Shown here piece after piece: positions 50,870 to 61,189 of a stretch of 64,000 bases of DNA (positions are counted from its first letter, which is position 1; every line of letters begins with the position of its first letter). A program made the position numbers and the translations under genes. Location: assembly GCA_012845835.1 (NCBI GenBank), contig JABAKD010000015.1, positions 8,214,467-8,278,466 of the forward strand, given 5' to 3'. The DNA comes from Undaria pinnatifida (taxonomy: Eukaryota > Sar > Phaeophyceae > Laminariales > Alariaceae). Under the pieces are notes generated by a model. The model saw only the letters and a list, made by a program, of their open reading frames with translations. It did not search any database and was not told where the DNA came from.

Positions 50870-51385
50870 CTGGAATTCGTCGAACTCACGGCTGACGTCC
50901 TTGAAAATTAGTTATAAAATACTACCTGGTACGTACGTACGACGAGCTGATTGAAGAGGAACAGATAATACCTGTTTGTTGTTGTTGCAGCGGACGAAAC
51001 AACGCGACGATAACTAACTGCTGTTTCACGGACAAAAACAAAAACGACACGAAGAAGAGGAAGAAGATACCGGCATAAGGCCAACAACACAGCTTAACCC
51101 CTTTAGAGCCTCCGAACCCCTCCCTATACTAAATCCAAGTAATTTTGTCCCCAAAAACGGGTTTCCAGTTGTAAAGGGGTTAAGGGAGCAAAAGAAAAAA
51201 AGAAGAGAAAAAAAGAAAGGACGAAAGCAAGTTCTATGAATAGTAACTACACTGCTGCTGCTGCTGTCGCTTTCGCGCCCCCCCCCTGCTACAACAGTAG
51301 TTACTGTAGTAGTAGTACTACATACATTGAACTCAACGAAAACAAAGCAGAAACTATACCACTCGCTGTAGAGGGTTCAGGACTA
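50870..51385 (-). mobile_element. Relative of the fold-back element, carrying a nested MITE-like copy
   Basis: 50872-50905 (GTCGAACTCACGGCTGACGT, CCTTGAAAAT) matches 47405-47440. 51045-51085 (CGAAGAAGAGGAAGAAGATA, CCGGCATAAGG) is the complement of 46265-46300. 51270-51385 is the complement of 46130-46210 (GGGGGGCGCGAAAGC; CGTTGAGTTCAATG). The order is that of the 46-kb element, reversed. Its interior holds the MITE-like copy at 51094-51183. Confidence 0.6.
51094..51183. mobile_element. MITE-like element, copy 3
   Basis: 90 bases with ends TTAACCCCTTTAgAG and TTgTAAAGGGGTTAA; the interior is nearly identical to 17832-17920. It lies inside the fold-back relative. Confidence 0.75.
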
Positions 51386-51837
51386 TAATAATTGCAGCAC
51401 ACGCTCCACTTATTAGTCGAACTGGTACCTTGCCACGCGATCTACCATACAGTTCGTTTCTGCATTCATCTACAACAGCTAGCTATAATAACAGGATCCT
51501 GGATTGGATCGCTGATCCAATGGATCCCATCGATGGATCCCATATCCCATCCCATCAAAGATGCGAAGGACCTTCCTACAACCCCCCCGCCCCAAACAAA
51601 AAACGCCATACTCGCTATTATTTCTTTTTACGCCGCGTGCTGAGTTGTGTCCGTCAGCTTTGTGGAACAAAACTCACGCAAAAGTACCGAAGTCACGGTA
51701 AAGCTCTGTTCCCGTGTATCTCATCCATCCTCTCGCCTTCTCAACCCACTCACCACCCTGTAGTAGCGTGCGGTGCGAGCGAGCCAGTCGGTCGGCAGCT
51801 GCATAGGCAGGGAGGAAGGTCCTCGAGAGGCTGAAAA
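51386..51837 (+). promoter_or_regulatory. Upstream region of the citrate carrier gene
   Basis: 452 bases before the start codon. It holds a cluster of GGATCC repeats (51495-51545, ATGGATCCCATCGATGGATC) and pyrimidine-rich sequence near 51715-51750. There is no TATA box I would defend. The 5' UTR probably includes GGTCCTCGAGAGGCTGAAAA just before the ATG. The limits are inferred only from position. Confidence 0.3.
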
Positions 51838-51969
51838 ATGGGACCCCCTGCGCACCTCAAGCCCAAGCACAAGGGGAAGGCCGTGCTCGCGGGCGGCATC
51901 TCGGGTGTGGTCGAGATTTGCATCACCTACCCTCTGGAGTATGTCAAGACCACTCGCCAGCTGAGCAAG
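51838..51969 (+). CDS. Carrier exon 1
   Basis: ATG at 51838 begins [20 protein letters not shown]; the first helix ends in [13 protein letters not shown] (canonical PX[DE]XX[KR]). Donor gtgaga at 51970, phase 0. There is no long N-terminal presequence, as usual for this family. Confidence 0.92.
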
Positions 51970-54900
51970 GTGAGAGGTGGTTGGGACCGTGTGCGTGTCT
52001 GTGAGCTGCTCGGAATCCTCTCTCTCGAGAAAGAGGGAGCTGATGCGCTGGGCTGGCTGTGCGTGTAAGTTCAGTGGGTGTATCCCTATAATGCTGGTTG
52101 TTTAGTGCATATTCCCTGTATAGTGCCGGTTGTATCGCATGACACTGCTGAAACAGGATGTACAGTACTACCACCGTCCGAAAATATAGTAACCTTTTTT
52201 ATAAGTTATATAAAATATACATTTACTCATATTTAAGGATTTGTATTTTGCTTTCGAAGTTGTATCATATTATTGCGCACCCCCCCCTCGGAGCACGGGG
52301 GGGCGGAGAGAGGGACAGGCCCCCGGGGCTGCTCCAACAGCAACCCCACGCTGTGTTCACTTTATTCCACGTTGTTAGTTCGGTGGCAAGCTGGGCTTTT
52401 TGACGCTGCCGCTCCTGAGCGTCGCCGTCGTCTCGGGAGGCTACCCGACCGGAGTTGTTCTCCATGAACTGCCTGACCATGATGTCGAGATTAGCAACCT
52501 GATCAGTACATGTATTCGCTGCTTCGCGGGTGGAAGAGGCGAGTGCCGATAACTCGGCATAATTGTCGTCGAGGCGCTTATGGACCCGCGCGAATTCGGC
52601 TTCGACCTGTCGGGCCCAAGTGGCCCAGTCACCCGAAGGCGAGGCCGCACCGGCCGGTTGCGCCCCAGAGGAAGCCCCCGAGCTCGCGAGAGCTGCGGCG
52701 GCCCGGGCACCCAAAGTATCCTCCACCTTAGCGCTGGCGGCAGCAGGGGCCACAGCATCCGGCGAATCCCCCATCGTCACAGAGACAGCCCGCAGCACTC
52801 GCCACAGCAGTAGTCACAACGAATTATTGCCACGGCAGTCACCACGGCAGTACCAGCGAAGTCTCACCGCAGCAGCAGTCGCAGCAAGCAATCAGCCAGA
52901 AATCAGCCAGTCTATCACACCTTGACCTTGTCTTGCTGACGATGCTCCTCTCTTCTCTGCGTGCTTCGCTTGCTAATCAGCAACACGACAAACTGATCCA
53001 AGGTTCCCTTTGTTATACCAGGACAAGTACAAGTAACCACCCGCGTTGATCTCATTGGTCAACGTGCAGTAACCCCAAACTTCTTCCGTACATACAAAAC
53101 CCTTATTTTCTCGTGCCTCGATAATAATACGCTATTGTGGTAGTATCAGTATCCGTGCTGTGCCCAATAGTGCGGGTATCCAGTATACTACCGATTTTGT
53201 TGGTGGCACACACCGGCACTATATGGAGTGCTGTAGTTCGGCCGACGTTTATGTGCGGCAATGAGAGCTCTCCAACACGCGTACGATGCTCTTTCGAAGC
53301 CCGGGTGTGTTCCATTGAGGCAGTAGGGGTAGCTCATCCCTTACAACACCCCCATCGGCAGAATACATGAAGGGGTCGAGAGCACAAGCTTCCCGTCCTG
53401 GCGGCGTGTACCACGGGTCGCTCGCACGCTGCTATGGTTCGATAAAGGAACAAGTTGTGCTTTTCGCGTGTTTTTTTACGTACTGCTGCTGCTGCTGCAC
53501 GGCTATGATACCCGAGATTCGATTGGTTTCCTGTGCACAGGTTTGCGCATACGTATACCGACGCCAGTTGGCAGCAACGTACTTGATGAGCAGCAGTTCC
53601 AAGTTCTGCGACGAGTAAGCGTTTCGGTAACTTCGATGGCTACTGTGTGCCTGACTCGGTGGTAGCGGTGTTGTTGGGTGGTGCGCTTGCAATCGTCGGG
53701 AGAGCTCTTCGGGCAGAGCCGCTCGCTGCTGGAAGCCTGACTTTTTTTTTTTGCGTCTGTGCTCCAGAAATGTTCCCTGTTTGTTCGCTCTCCCAGCAGG
53801 TACCTGGTGTATTCTCACGTGGTAGGCGACCACAACATGGCAGTATCGCAATAACAACGATAAACTGCTCGTCCATTCTCGCACTCGTACCTGGTGCTGA
53901 CAGCATCAGATAGCACACATAGCGTTGCGTTTATGACTCCGTTCTCCTTCCCTCTTCTGTGATATGTGTGCACGTTGGTCGGAAATGGAAATTATCTCGT
54001 ACTTGCGTTTTTCTAACAACCTCTCACGTCATTTGATCCCCCCCCACCACCCACCCCTGTAATACAGATGAACTATTAATATTAATACTATTTGTTCATG
54101 TTTTTTTCTTTCATCCTTGAGATCCGGGTAAAAGAAGCTTCAGCTCCACTCGTACACCTTCGTTTGTGTACCAGCTTTTGTCCATCTGCAGAACGTAGAC
54201 TTGGTGTTAACCTCGCCCCTTCGGTTTCGTCAACACCTCTTGGACTTGCCGGCCTTCTTCGGCCGAACCCTATGAGGATAGTGTATTAGGTTATCCTCGA
54301 GCCTTGTATAGGTCAGTTTTGTGAGTTCGAGCCCCGCCGAGTGCATGCATACTCGTATAAATTGGTTGGGACTTTTTCTTGTGCGCAAATTGACTTGCGG
54401 AAATCGCGAGAGCGTGAGTCAGCAACACTCGATGAAATATCGACGAGCAGTGGGATTGCTGAACCCCATGCGCGATAAAAATTGAAGGCAAGAACCGGGG
54501 GGAAGAAGGGACGACACCTGTGACCCCAGCTTGTCCAGAAGCTGGAAAGTAGAAGTGCGAAAAAAATGAAAAATAATGATCTAATAACTGCATGGCACGT
54601 CATATTACACCACGTATTTATATATACAAATTGTAAGTATACGTCGATCGACAATGAACACGAGGTACATACTTGCAATACTTGTATAGTCCATATCAAT
54701 AAAATGGAGCGGAGAAAAAACAAGAAATGTCCTGCCCACGTACGTACCCGCCGAAGGTTGTCGGCGTCCCCAATGGAGTCAGGTAGGAGGTGAATCTCGT
54801 ACCTACGATACTACAGCAGTAAGTCGAAGGTGGTGGGGTGAAGTCTCACCGAGTGCATAGTGCTACTGTTACTATTAATAGGGGCTTTTTGTTGCCAAAA

Positions 54901-57900
54901 GGGGAAGGACGGAAATCGCGAGAGCGTGAGTTAGCAAAGTTTGATCAAAATCGACGAGAATAAAAAGCTGAAAAATGGAAATGCCGAACCCTTTGCGCGA
55001 TAAAAGTGAAGGCAAGTACCGGGGGGAAGAAGGGAAGACACTTGTCTTTCGTGACCACGGCTTGTCCAGAATTTCGCTGAAGGTAAAACCTCTTACGGGT
55101 TGAGCTGGAGAGTAAAAGTGATTGCCAGAAAAGAATGAAAAAATAGTTTATTCATGCTTCTCGTACCAGGTCTGATGGGTTGCAACATTACCATTGCCAG
55201 CTAGCGTTGGGCTGCGAAAGCAGCTGAGTTAAATCGACACACGACGCGTATGAAAATACGTGGAAGTGTGGTGAGCTAAAGCTTTATTTTTCCCCATCCG
55301 CGGGAGGATAAAAAAAAAAAAAAAAAAAATTACCACTGCCGCTGTGTTGACGGCAACGCCGAAAACAATGCCTCTTGAAAATGATACCAAAAGGCCCGCG
55401 TTCTTGTCGGAACCGCTGTCCTGAAAGTATGATACTAGGCATGCGCTATTAATAGAAACAACTGACTTGCAGTACGTATAATAGCAGCAAGTACGAGGCG
55501 GACACCAGCAGTCGGTAGCAGCCAGCAAACAGCAGGCGAGTAGCAGCAAGCATGCAGCAGCAAAAGGAAGGAATAGTAGGCAAGCAAAAACAAGCAAGCA
55601 AAAGCAGCAGCAGTCTCTACGGCAGCAAGCAGCAAGCACACGAGAGCAAAATACGCAGAAGAGGCAGCTTCAGCTGCAACGCAGCCGTGTTCGTAGTGTT
55701 TTGACCACCTGCTTAGCATTTCAAAGCTCTGTATCTTAGAACCTACCAGAGGCAGGACATGTTGAGGAAAAGGTGGTCTCACCGCCACACCCTTTGCCGT
55801 CACGCTTTTTCAGAGGCGAACGAGCAGCAGCAGCATTACGCAAGTGCTGTTGCCGCACCCACCAGAAGAGCGACGAAAAGCATCCGACAAACCACCACGA
55901 CGATATAGCCTCTCATTCCTCTCCCTACCCCCGCCGCTCGGCCCTCTTCCCTCCCCTCCTACCCCCTACCCCCCCCCCTATCCCCTCCGTAAACCCATTC
56001 CCGATTTGTATCGTTAAAAACTACTTGTTTTCGCCAATAGGATCCGTCGGTGACCTATGGGTCCGTCGCAAAGAGCACGATTGCCAACAGAGGTGTGTTC
56101 GGCTTCTACCGCGGCCTGTCCTCTATGGTCTACTTTGCCGCACCGAAGGCGTCCATCCGGTTCGGGGCTTTCGAGTTCTGCTCGGGATTGCTGACCAACA
56201 AGGACGGGGGCGACAAGTACGGCTTGGGGCCGGTGAGTTGCCCCACCCTCCCCCTCCGATGGTGGATGATATGATGCTGGTCTCTGGTTGCCAACCGTGG
56301 TAAGCATGGAATACGTATCTTGTACATGGTTCCAAGACCATCGGACCAAGGAAGGGTCGGTCGAAACGAATTTGTTGTTCGATTCGTGATATTTGCCCTA
56401 AAATCAATGCCAGGTATCTGGTACCTACGTACGTACCTGGTACGTAATAGCTCTGACGGCTGACGCCATAAATCCAAACTATCAACAAACTAAGTACCAG
56501 CTACAGCTGCCTTCTGCATAACTGCTGTCGTAGAAGCGGTTTGAATGTATTTTCCGTCCGACAATGCAATATTGCGGACCATAGCAATAAACGCCGTGAT
56601 ATCATCATCGTTGTTGTTGTTGTTCTCACATTAACTCGCATATTCTAGTCCGTGGTCACAGGACAGGCTCCAGTCACTCTGGAGTGGAAGGATTCCGCAT
56701 CGTATTTACGTTGTAGCGTGTCACGAATGAATGCACCACTCGTAAGCATTCATTGTTGAGGACCGTAGCGCTAAATACTGCCATTTTTTGTTTTTTTTAG
56801 TTCCTCCAGGAGATCCGGGTAAAAACAGCTCCTTACACTTTCGTTTGTGTACAAGTTTTTGTCCATCTGCAAAACGCAGACTTGGTGTTATCCTCGCCCC
56901 TTCTGTTAAGTCATCACCGTGGACTTGCCGGGCCGGCTTTCTTTGGCCGAACCCTGTATGGTTTGGCCAAGAAGGTGAGATAGCCACCGAGGAATATAAT
57001 CTCAGCAATGACACAAACAAATGCTCAACGCTCTGCTATGGATGGCTCGTCGACTAGCGCGAGCGTGCCTGCCTCCATCGAACAATGGAAGGGTCGATCG
57101 ATCGAAGCGAATTTGCTGTTTGGTCGTGATATGTATAGCTCTAAATTTCATGTTTTGCTCGTTTTTGCCCACGCGCGCAACACGCCTCCCTGGTGTTGTT
57201 GCGGTGCTTTCAACAGACGACGAAGCCCAATTCAATGAACTGCGTCCGATTTTTTACAGGGTTGAAAAAAATTGAAAGCGCGTACCAAGGGCAACATTTT
57301 TTTTTGTCTCGTTTCGTTTTTTTCCCCTTGCCACGATAGAGGTATACTATTTATAGGATGTTTTGGCGGATGCGTTTTCTGAACTACGGGTCTCCTTAAC
57401 CCATTTCCAACCCCCCAAAAAATATATTCTAGTCTAACTCCAAGTGATTTGTCTCTATGTCGGGAGTGCGGTGCTAGAAGGGTTAACACAAAAAAAATAT
57501 CGTCGGATTTTGGTAATTGCTTTGCAACATGCTTCGGTGTCGATCTACCTACGCCGCGGAATTGTTCATCGGGGAAGCAAAAAAAAATCTGTTTTTTTGG
57601 GTAAGGGATGGAGCTTGTTAACCCTGTTAGATGGGAACAAAACACTTGACTGAATCTACGATAGCCCCCCCCCCCAAAAAAAAAAAAACTAGCGGTTTTC
57701 TTTAACGAGTGTTTCATGGCTGCTCGACACGAGGAAGGATACTTTTCATAGTATCATATGAAGTATAATGTCTATATATTGTTTTGGAAAGGACTATCGA
57801 ACGACGACGTCGGGGTGGCAAAGGGGGAACCGTACCTGAGACGATACAGCCGGGAGCTGGATCCAAACCCAGCGATTTCGTTCAAGAAAAAAGTTTGGGG

Positions 57901-60900
57901 GGCTATCGTAGAACGATACACTGGAGTTGGGATAAGAAATGGGTTAAGTGAGGCAGGCGCCCGAGAAAAAAAAATGGTGCATCTGTACCGTAGCTTTCGT
58001 TTGTTCTTTTTTTTTTGCGGTCCTGAAGAGCCCTGCTGTTCTACTTTCGAGACAAGAATGGTGGAGGCGTTCGTGGCGGGACTCGGGGCTGGTGCCGCAG
58101 AGGCAACTGTGGTGACCCGCGGCGCACGAGACGATTGAGATTGAATCGTGACGGAAATGACCCAATTGTTGTAGGATCTGGATTATCTTAATCGTGATCT
58201 GCCTGTTTGACAGGTGGAACGTTTTCGACCTAAAATGATTTTCCAGTACCCCCTCTTCGACGATAGTAAGGTAATCAGCTGCTGACAGCGCCTAGCAGCG
58301 TGGGTAGGCGCAATTCGATGCGAGTCATTGAAGGAAGAAAGGGCAAAGTGTTTTCGCGATAACAACGATGGCGCGTACCGTAGTGGTGAGGGGGGAGAAA
58401 AGCCTGCTTGGTGACCCTGGGTCTGAGCTACGGTACGTCTAGGGACGGAGAAAGAGAAAGAAAAAGTGCGAAGATAATAGACGGGATGAAGAAAAAATAG
58501 GAAAAAAGTAGGTGCCATTCCTGCGCCGCTCGTGTTGCGCTGCGCTCAGCAAAGCTTACGGTCCCTGTTCCGACTCCCTTTTAGAAATGCGTTCGCGTTA
58601 ACTGCGTCCGCGTTTTTATAGGGATAACATACTTGACACCTTGGACAGATCACCGATCCTTATGTAATGATCTAGCTCTTTTTCGTTTTCGTTTTCTTTT
58701 TCTTGACCCCATTTATTATCCTCGCGTTTCCTCCCAGTAGTAACTCAGATCCGGGGTCACATAGCGGGGCCCTCCTCCCCCCTCCCCACTACCGTACCTG
58801 CCCTAATTTTTATCGCGAGAATAATTCAGCATTCTCTTGCCTCGTCGACTCGCGTAGAATTGTAATTGTTAAATGATACCCGTTGGGTGCCGTACGTTCT
58901 GCATGATCTCGCACGTGATTCCTGGATTGGATCTGTACTCGATAGATACGGCTCCAGCACAGCATCTATCTACAGGTAGATCCCGATCTGTCCGAGGTGC
59001 GAAAAAAAATAAAAAAGTTCTCGTAGGATTATTCTTGTTTTTGCACGTTTTAAGGGTTCAAGGCTGTGCCGTCGTCCTTCCGAAAAACAGATGAAGGGTT
59101 TCGTGGCAGGGCTGGGGGCCGGTGCCGCGGAGGCAACGCTGGTGACCACAGCGCAGGAGACGATCAAGATTAAGCTGATTGACGACCAGTTCAGCAGGGA
59201 GAAGCCGCTGTACCGCAACTTCTTCCACGGCATCAAGACCATCGTTGGCGAGTCCGGTCTGTCCGGGTGAGTATTTCTTTTGTTATTTTTGCGATTTTGG
59301 GATTCTGCCATTTTTGCTGTTTTTGCTGTTTGTGTGGTTTGTTGTGGACTTCGGTGGTGGTGGGAAGAGGGGAAAGCCCGTACGGGGGGCGGGGGGGGGT
59401 TGCCGTTCTTGTAGCCGACGTACTGCAACTTACTTCACGGCATCAAGACCACAGTTGCAAAGTCCGGTCTGCCCGGGTGAGTGTATTTTTTGTTGTTCTA
59501 GTTTTAGTAGATTTCGGTAGGAGCCGTGGCGGCGGTTGACGTTGGTGTTGGTGTTGGCGGTTGGTGTTGGTGTTGTTGGAGATGATGGGGCGGGGCGGGG
59601 GGGGGGGGCTGTACTCAGTTTGTGCATGGCCGTAGTCGTCTGACCATAGACCCTCGCATCCCTGCTATGCCGGGACGGAGCACCTCGGGTCTTCACCTAC
59701 CAGGCAGATGGCTGTGGTGGGCGAGTGTGGGTTTCAGTGGTGGTGATGGTTGTCGTTAATATTGCCCGGGGTTTTTCGTTATCAATGATGGTGGGAGTGG
59801 TTGTTGCTGCTAGAACCTCTTTTGCATATCCTCCTCGTCATGTCGCGTGTACCAGGAGTGGCTTTCCACAGTGCTTAAGGTTTCCACCCCCTGCCCAAAC
59901 CCCCCATCTCACCCTTGTCTCCCCCCCCCCCCCCCCCCCCCTTCCCCTCCTCGACATGTAGCATTTACAAGGGGTGGCTGCCCACTGTGCTGAAGGTTTC
60001 CACTGCGCAGGCAACTCGTTTCGGGGTGTTCCAGGTATTGAAGTCATCTGATTTCTACGGCAAAGACTCCCCGGCCAAGTCGGCGGCGGCAGGGGCCGCT
60101 GCCGGTGCCACCTCCGTTCTGCTCTTCCAGGTGGGTTTGGTGGGGAGTTTGGTGGGGTGGGATGGGAGGGTGGTGTTGAGGTGGGGGATGGGGAGGGTGG
60201 AGAGGGAGTGGGGTAGGGGTGGGGCTTGGGTAAGGCAGAGTGATGTGGGGGGGGTTGAGATGGGGATTGGGTGAGGGGGGGTGTGGGAATTGGGTAGGGT
60301 GGGAGGTGGGGAGGATAAGGTAGGGTAGAGTGGGGTGGAGTGTATAGGGTGCGGGGTGGGGGGTTGTACAAGGTCTTCTGTTGGATGGGTGAGTGGTCAC
60401 GCTTGGATGCGTTCACCTCCCGCCCTCCTCTGTCCCCGGTGTGGTTTGGATGCGTTCTCCTGTCGAGCGGGACATGCTCGGTGGGGTGTTCCGAACGAAC
60501 GTATGCTGATTCGACCGTCACCGCAATTATATCGGAGCAGGAACTGTGTCTTTTTCTTTTCTTTTTTGTGTTTTTTTGCCTTTTATCTGGTACCTGATAC
60601 CTGGTACCAGTTATGCTTAGCCCAAGTACCTGCAGTTTTTCCAAACAGCTGTTGTTCTGCCCTTCTTACCCCCAGTGTACTGTTTTCTCAACCCCACGGC
60701 GCTCTACTCATACAAGACACAACCCCAAAAAACGAAAAAACGAACAGGCCCAACTGAATCCAAACGTCGATCCAACTATCGATACAGCTAACCAAAACTC
60801 CGCCACAACCGAAACCAAACTTATCCCAGGGTATCGACGTTGTCAAGAGCCGAATGCAGGGCCTGGACTCTGCCCAGTACTCTTCCTCCCTGGCTTGCGC

Positions 60901-61048
60901 ACGGGATATGCTCAAGAACGAGGGCATCACAGCTTTCTACCGTGGAATGGCACCGCGGTTGACTCGCGTCACGTGCGAAGTGGCCATCACGATGTCGCTG
61001 TACGGCGAGGTAGTGAAGTTCCTTAACAGCGTCTGGCACACAGAGTAG
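51838..61048 (+). CDS. Mitochondrial tricarboxylate (citrate) carrier, SLC25 family, five exons
   Basis: Exons 51838-51969, 56041-56232, 59091-59266, 59962-60130, 60830-61048 (TAG 61046-61048); all GT-AG, phases 0, 0, 2, 0. About 295 residues, close to the usual 300-310. It shows the threefold carrier repeat. Repeat 1 has [18 protein letters not shown] and [14 protein letters not shown]. Repeat 2 has [44 protein letters not shown]. Repeat 3 has [47 protein letters not shown] and VVKSRMQGL are characteristic of the citrate carrier branch. Such proteins exchange mitochondrial citrate for malate or another tricarboxylate across the inner membrane and feed cytosolic acetyl-CoA. The second and third signature motifs lack the usual Pro (AQETIK, GIDVVK). 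Confidence 0.93.
52267..52798 (-). mobile_element. Retroelement gag-leader fragment in carrier intron 1
   Basis: Minus-strand ORF starting [20 protein letters not shown], an Ala/Ser/Gly region, then a coiled coil ([40 protein letters not shown]). It resembles in layout the copia gag start at 33007-33378. It ends in C/G-rich sequence near 52267. There is no other pol domain nearby, so it is a 5' fragment. The orientation is opposite to the host gene. Confidence 0.5.
52799..54089. other. Carrier intron 1, middle part, no gene seen
   Basis: CAG/CTG-rich patches (52850-52900, 53480-53505) and several ACCTGG-type motifs (53805, 53890). Frames are short. Confidence 0.45.
54090..54290. repeat. Dispersed repeat pair, copy A (carrier intron 1)
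   Basis: Shares GAGATCCGGGTAAAA, TTCGTTTGTGTACCAGCTTT, TGTCCATCTGCAGAACG and CTTGGTGTTAACCTCGCCCC with 56800-56965. It is the same orientation, about 2.7 kb apart, in different introns of the same gene. Confidence 0.8.
54395..55150. mobile_element. Two SINE-like dispersed repeat copies in tandem
   Basis: 54395-54575 and 54900-55150 share GGAAATCGCGAGAGCGTGAG, CGCGATAAAA, TGAAGGCAAG, ACCGGGGGGAAGAAGGGA, GACACxTGT, and GCTTGTCCAGAA; each ends in A-rich sequence (GAAAAAAATG; GAATGAAAAAAT). A GAGTTCGAGCCCC B-box-like motif lies just before the first, near 54318. There is no coding capacity. Confidence 0.6.
55151..56040. other. Carrier intron 1, 3' part
   Basis: CAGCAG-rich patches near 55500-55640, a poly-A run at about 55311-55329, and a strong pyrimidine tract (55915-55990) ahead of the acceptor at 56040. 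No gene is seen. Confidence 0.5.
56041..56232 (+). CDS. Carrier exon 2
   Basis: Acceptor cgccaatag, donor gtgagt; 192 bases, phase 0 to 0. It encodes the loop and second helix of repeat 1: [51 protein letters not shown]. Confidence 0.92.
56785..56965. repeat. Dispersed repeat pair, copy B (carrier intron 2)
   Basis: The counterpart of 54090-54290: GAGATCCGGGTAAAAACAGC, TTCGTTTGTGTACAAGTTTT, GTCCATCTGCAAAACGCAGA, CTTGGTGTTATCCTCGCCCC. The remaining intron 2 (56233-56784 and 56966-57390) holds ACCTGGTA motifs near 56430 and no gene. Confidence 0.8.
57396..57486. mobile_element. MITE-like element, copy 4 (diverged)
   Basis: 91 bases, ends TTAACCCATTTCCA and GCTAGAAGGGTTAA; interior TCTAACTCCAAGTGATTTGT resembles the CTAATTCCAAGTAATTTTGT block of the other copies. 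It lies in carrier intron 2. Confidence 0.6.
58058..58155 (+). pseudogene. Decayed copy of the start of carrier exon 3
   Basis: GGCGTTCGTGGCGGGACTCG, GGGCTGGTGCCGCAGAGGCA, ACTGTGGTGACC, GAGACGAT.GAGATT align with the first 95 bases of exon 3 (59091 on). It reads [18 protein letters not shown] then stops. Upstream sequence (A run, then a T-rich stretch) also resembles that before the real exon, so the duplication included intron sequence. Confidence 0.8.
58260..58505. mobile_element. SINE-like dispersed repeat, further copy
   Basis: CGCGATAACAACGATGGCGC, GAGGGGGGAGAAAAGCCTGC, TTGGTGACCCTGGGTCTGAG, AAAAAGTGCGAAGATAATAG. CGTACCGTAG (58368) and CTACGGTACG (58429) form an inverted pair, and the minus strand has TACCGTAGCTCAGA, like the tRNA-like sequence at 28 kb. 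Confidence 0.5.
59091..59266 (+). CDS. Carrier exon 3
   Basis: Acceptor ccgaaaaacag, donor gtgagt; 176 bases, phase 0 in, phase 2 out. It encodes repeat 2: [17 protein letters not shown], then [14 protein letters not shown] where family members usually have Pro before (M/F)E, then [18 protein letters not shown]. Confidence 0.93.
59413..59495 (+). pseudogene. Decayed copy of the end of carrier exon 3 with its donor
   Basis: GTACTGCAACTTACTTCACG, GCATCAAGACCACAGTTGCA, AAGTCCGGTCTGCCCGGGTG then AGTGTATTTTTTGTT match exon 3 from about 59212 through the donor and into the intron. The GGGTGAGT donor is intact. Confidence 0.85.
59597..59690 (+). pseudogene. Decayed copy of the carrier 3' flank inside intron 3
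   Basis: GTACTCAGTTTGTGCATGGC, CGTAGTCGTCTGACCATAGA, CCCTCGCATCCCTGC and GACGGAGCAC match 61062-61130 (GTACTCATTTTGTTGCTTGC, CAGTCGTTTGACCATGGACC, ACGCATCCCTT, ACGGAGCAC), just after the stop codon. Confidence 0.65.
59831..59900 (+). pseudogene. Decayed copy of the start of carrier exon 4 with its acceptor region
   Basis: CTCCTCGTCATGTCGCGTGT, ACCAGGAGTGGCTTTCCACA, GTGCTTAAGGTTTCCACC align with 59947-60004 (CTCCTCGACATGTAGCATTT, ACAAGGGGTGGCTGCCCACT, GTGCTGAAGGTTTCCAC). The acceptor AG has become CG, so this copy should not be spliced. Confidence 0.85.
59962..60130 (+). CDS. Carrier exon 4
   Basis: A C-rich tract then cgacatgtag; donor gtgggt; 169 bases, phase 2 in, phase 0 out. It completes a Gly codon, then [37 protein letters not shown] and an Ala/Gly-rich helix ending TSVLLFQ. 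Confidence 0.92.
60830..61048 (+). CDS. Carrier exon 5, terminal
   Basis: Acceptor cttatcccag; 219 bases, phase 0 entry, TAG stop. It encodes [57 protein letters not shown] and ends [11 protein letters not shown]. The third signature begins with Gly instead of Pro. Confidence 0.93.
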   Translation, partial: GIDVVKSRMQGLDSAQYSSSLACARDMLKNEGITAFYRGMAPRLTRVTCEVAITMSLYGEVVKFLNSVWHTE

Positions 61049-61189
61049 ATGGAGGCATTAACGGGTACTCATTTTGTTGCTTGCCTCAGTCGTTTGACCA
61101 TGGACCACGCATCCCTTTTACGGAGCACGGCGTTAAGGGGATGGGGGCAGAGCAAGAGTGGGGAGGGGAGGGGGGGGGGGGGTTGTCGG

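Noticed and set aside
57758-58138. 126-residue ORF as a separate gene
   Set aside because: Its C-terminal part is the decayed copy of carrier exon 3; the rest is low-complexity and has no start context or homologue that I recognise.
59838-60644. 268-residue minus-strand Pro-rich ORF
   Set aside because: Antisense of carrier exon 4 and of a G-rich intron tract; composition is explained by low complexity.
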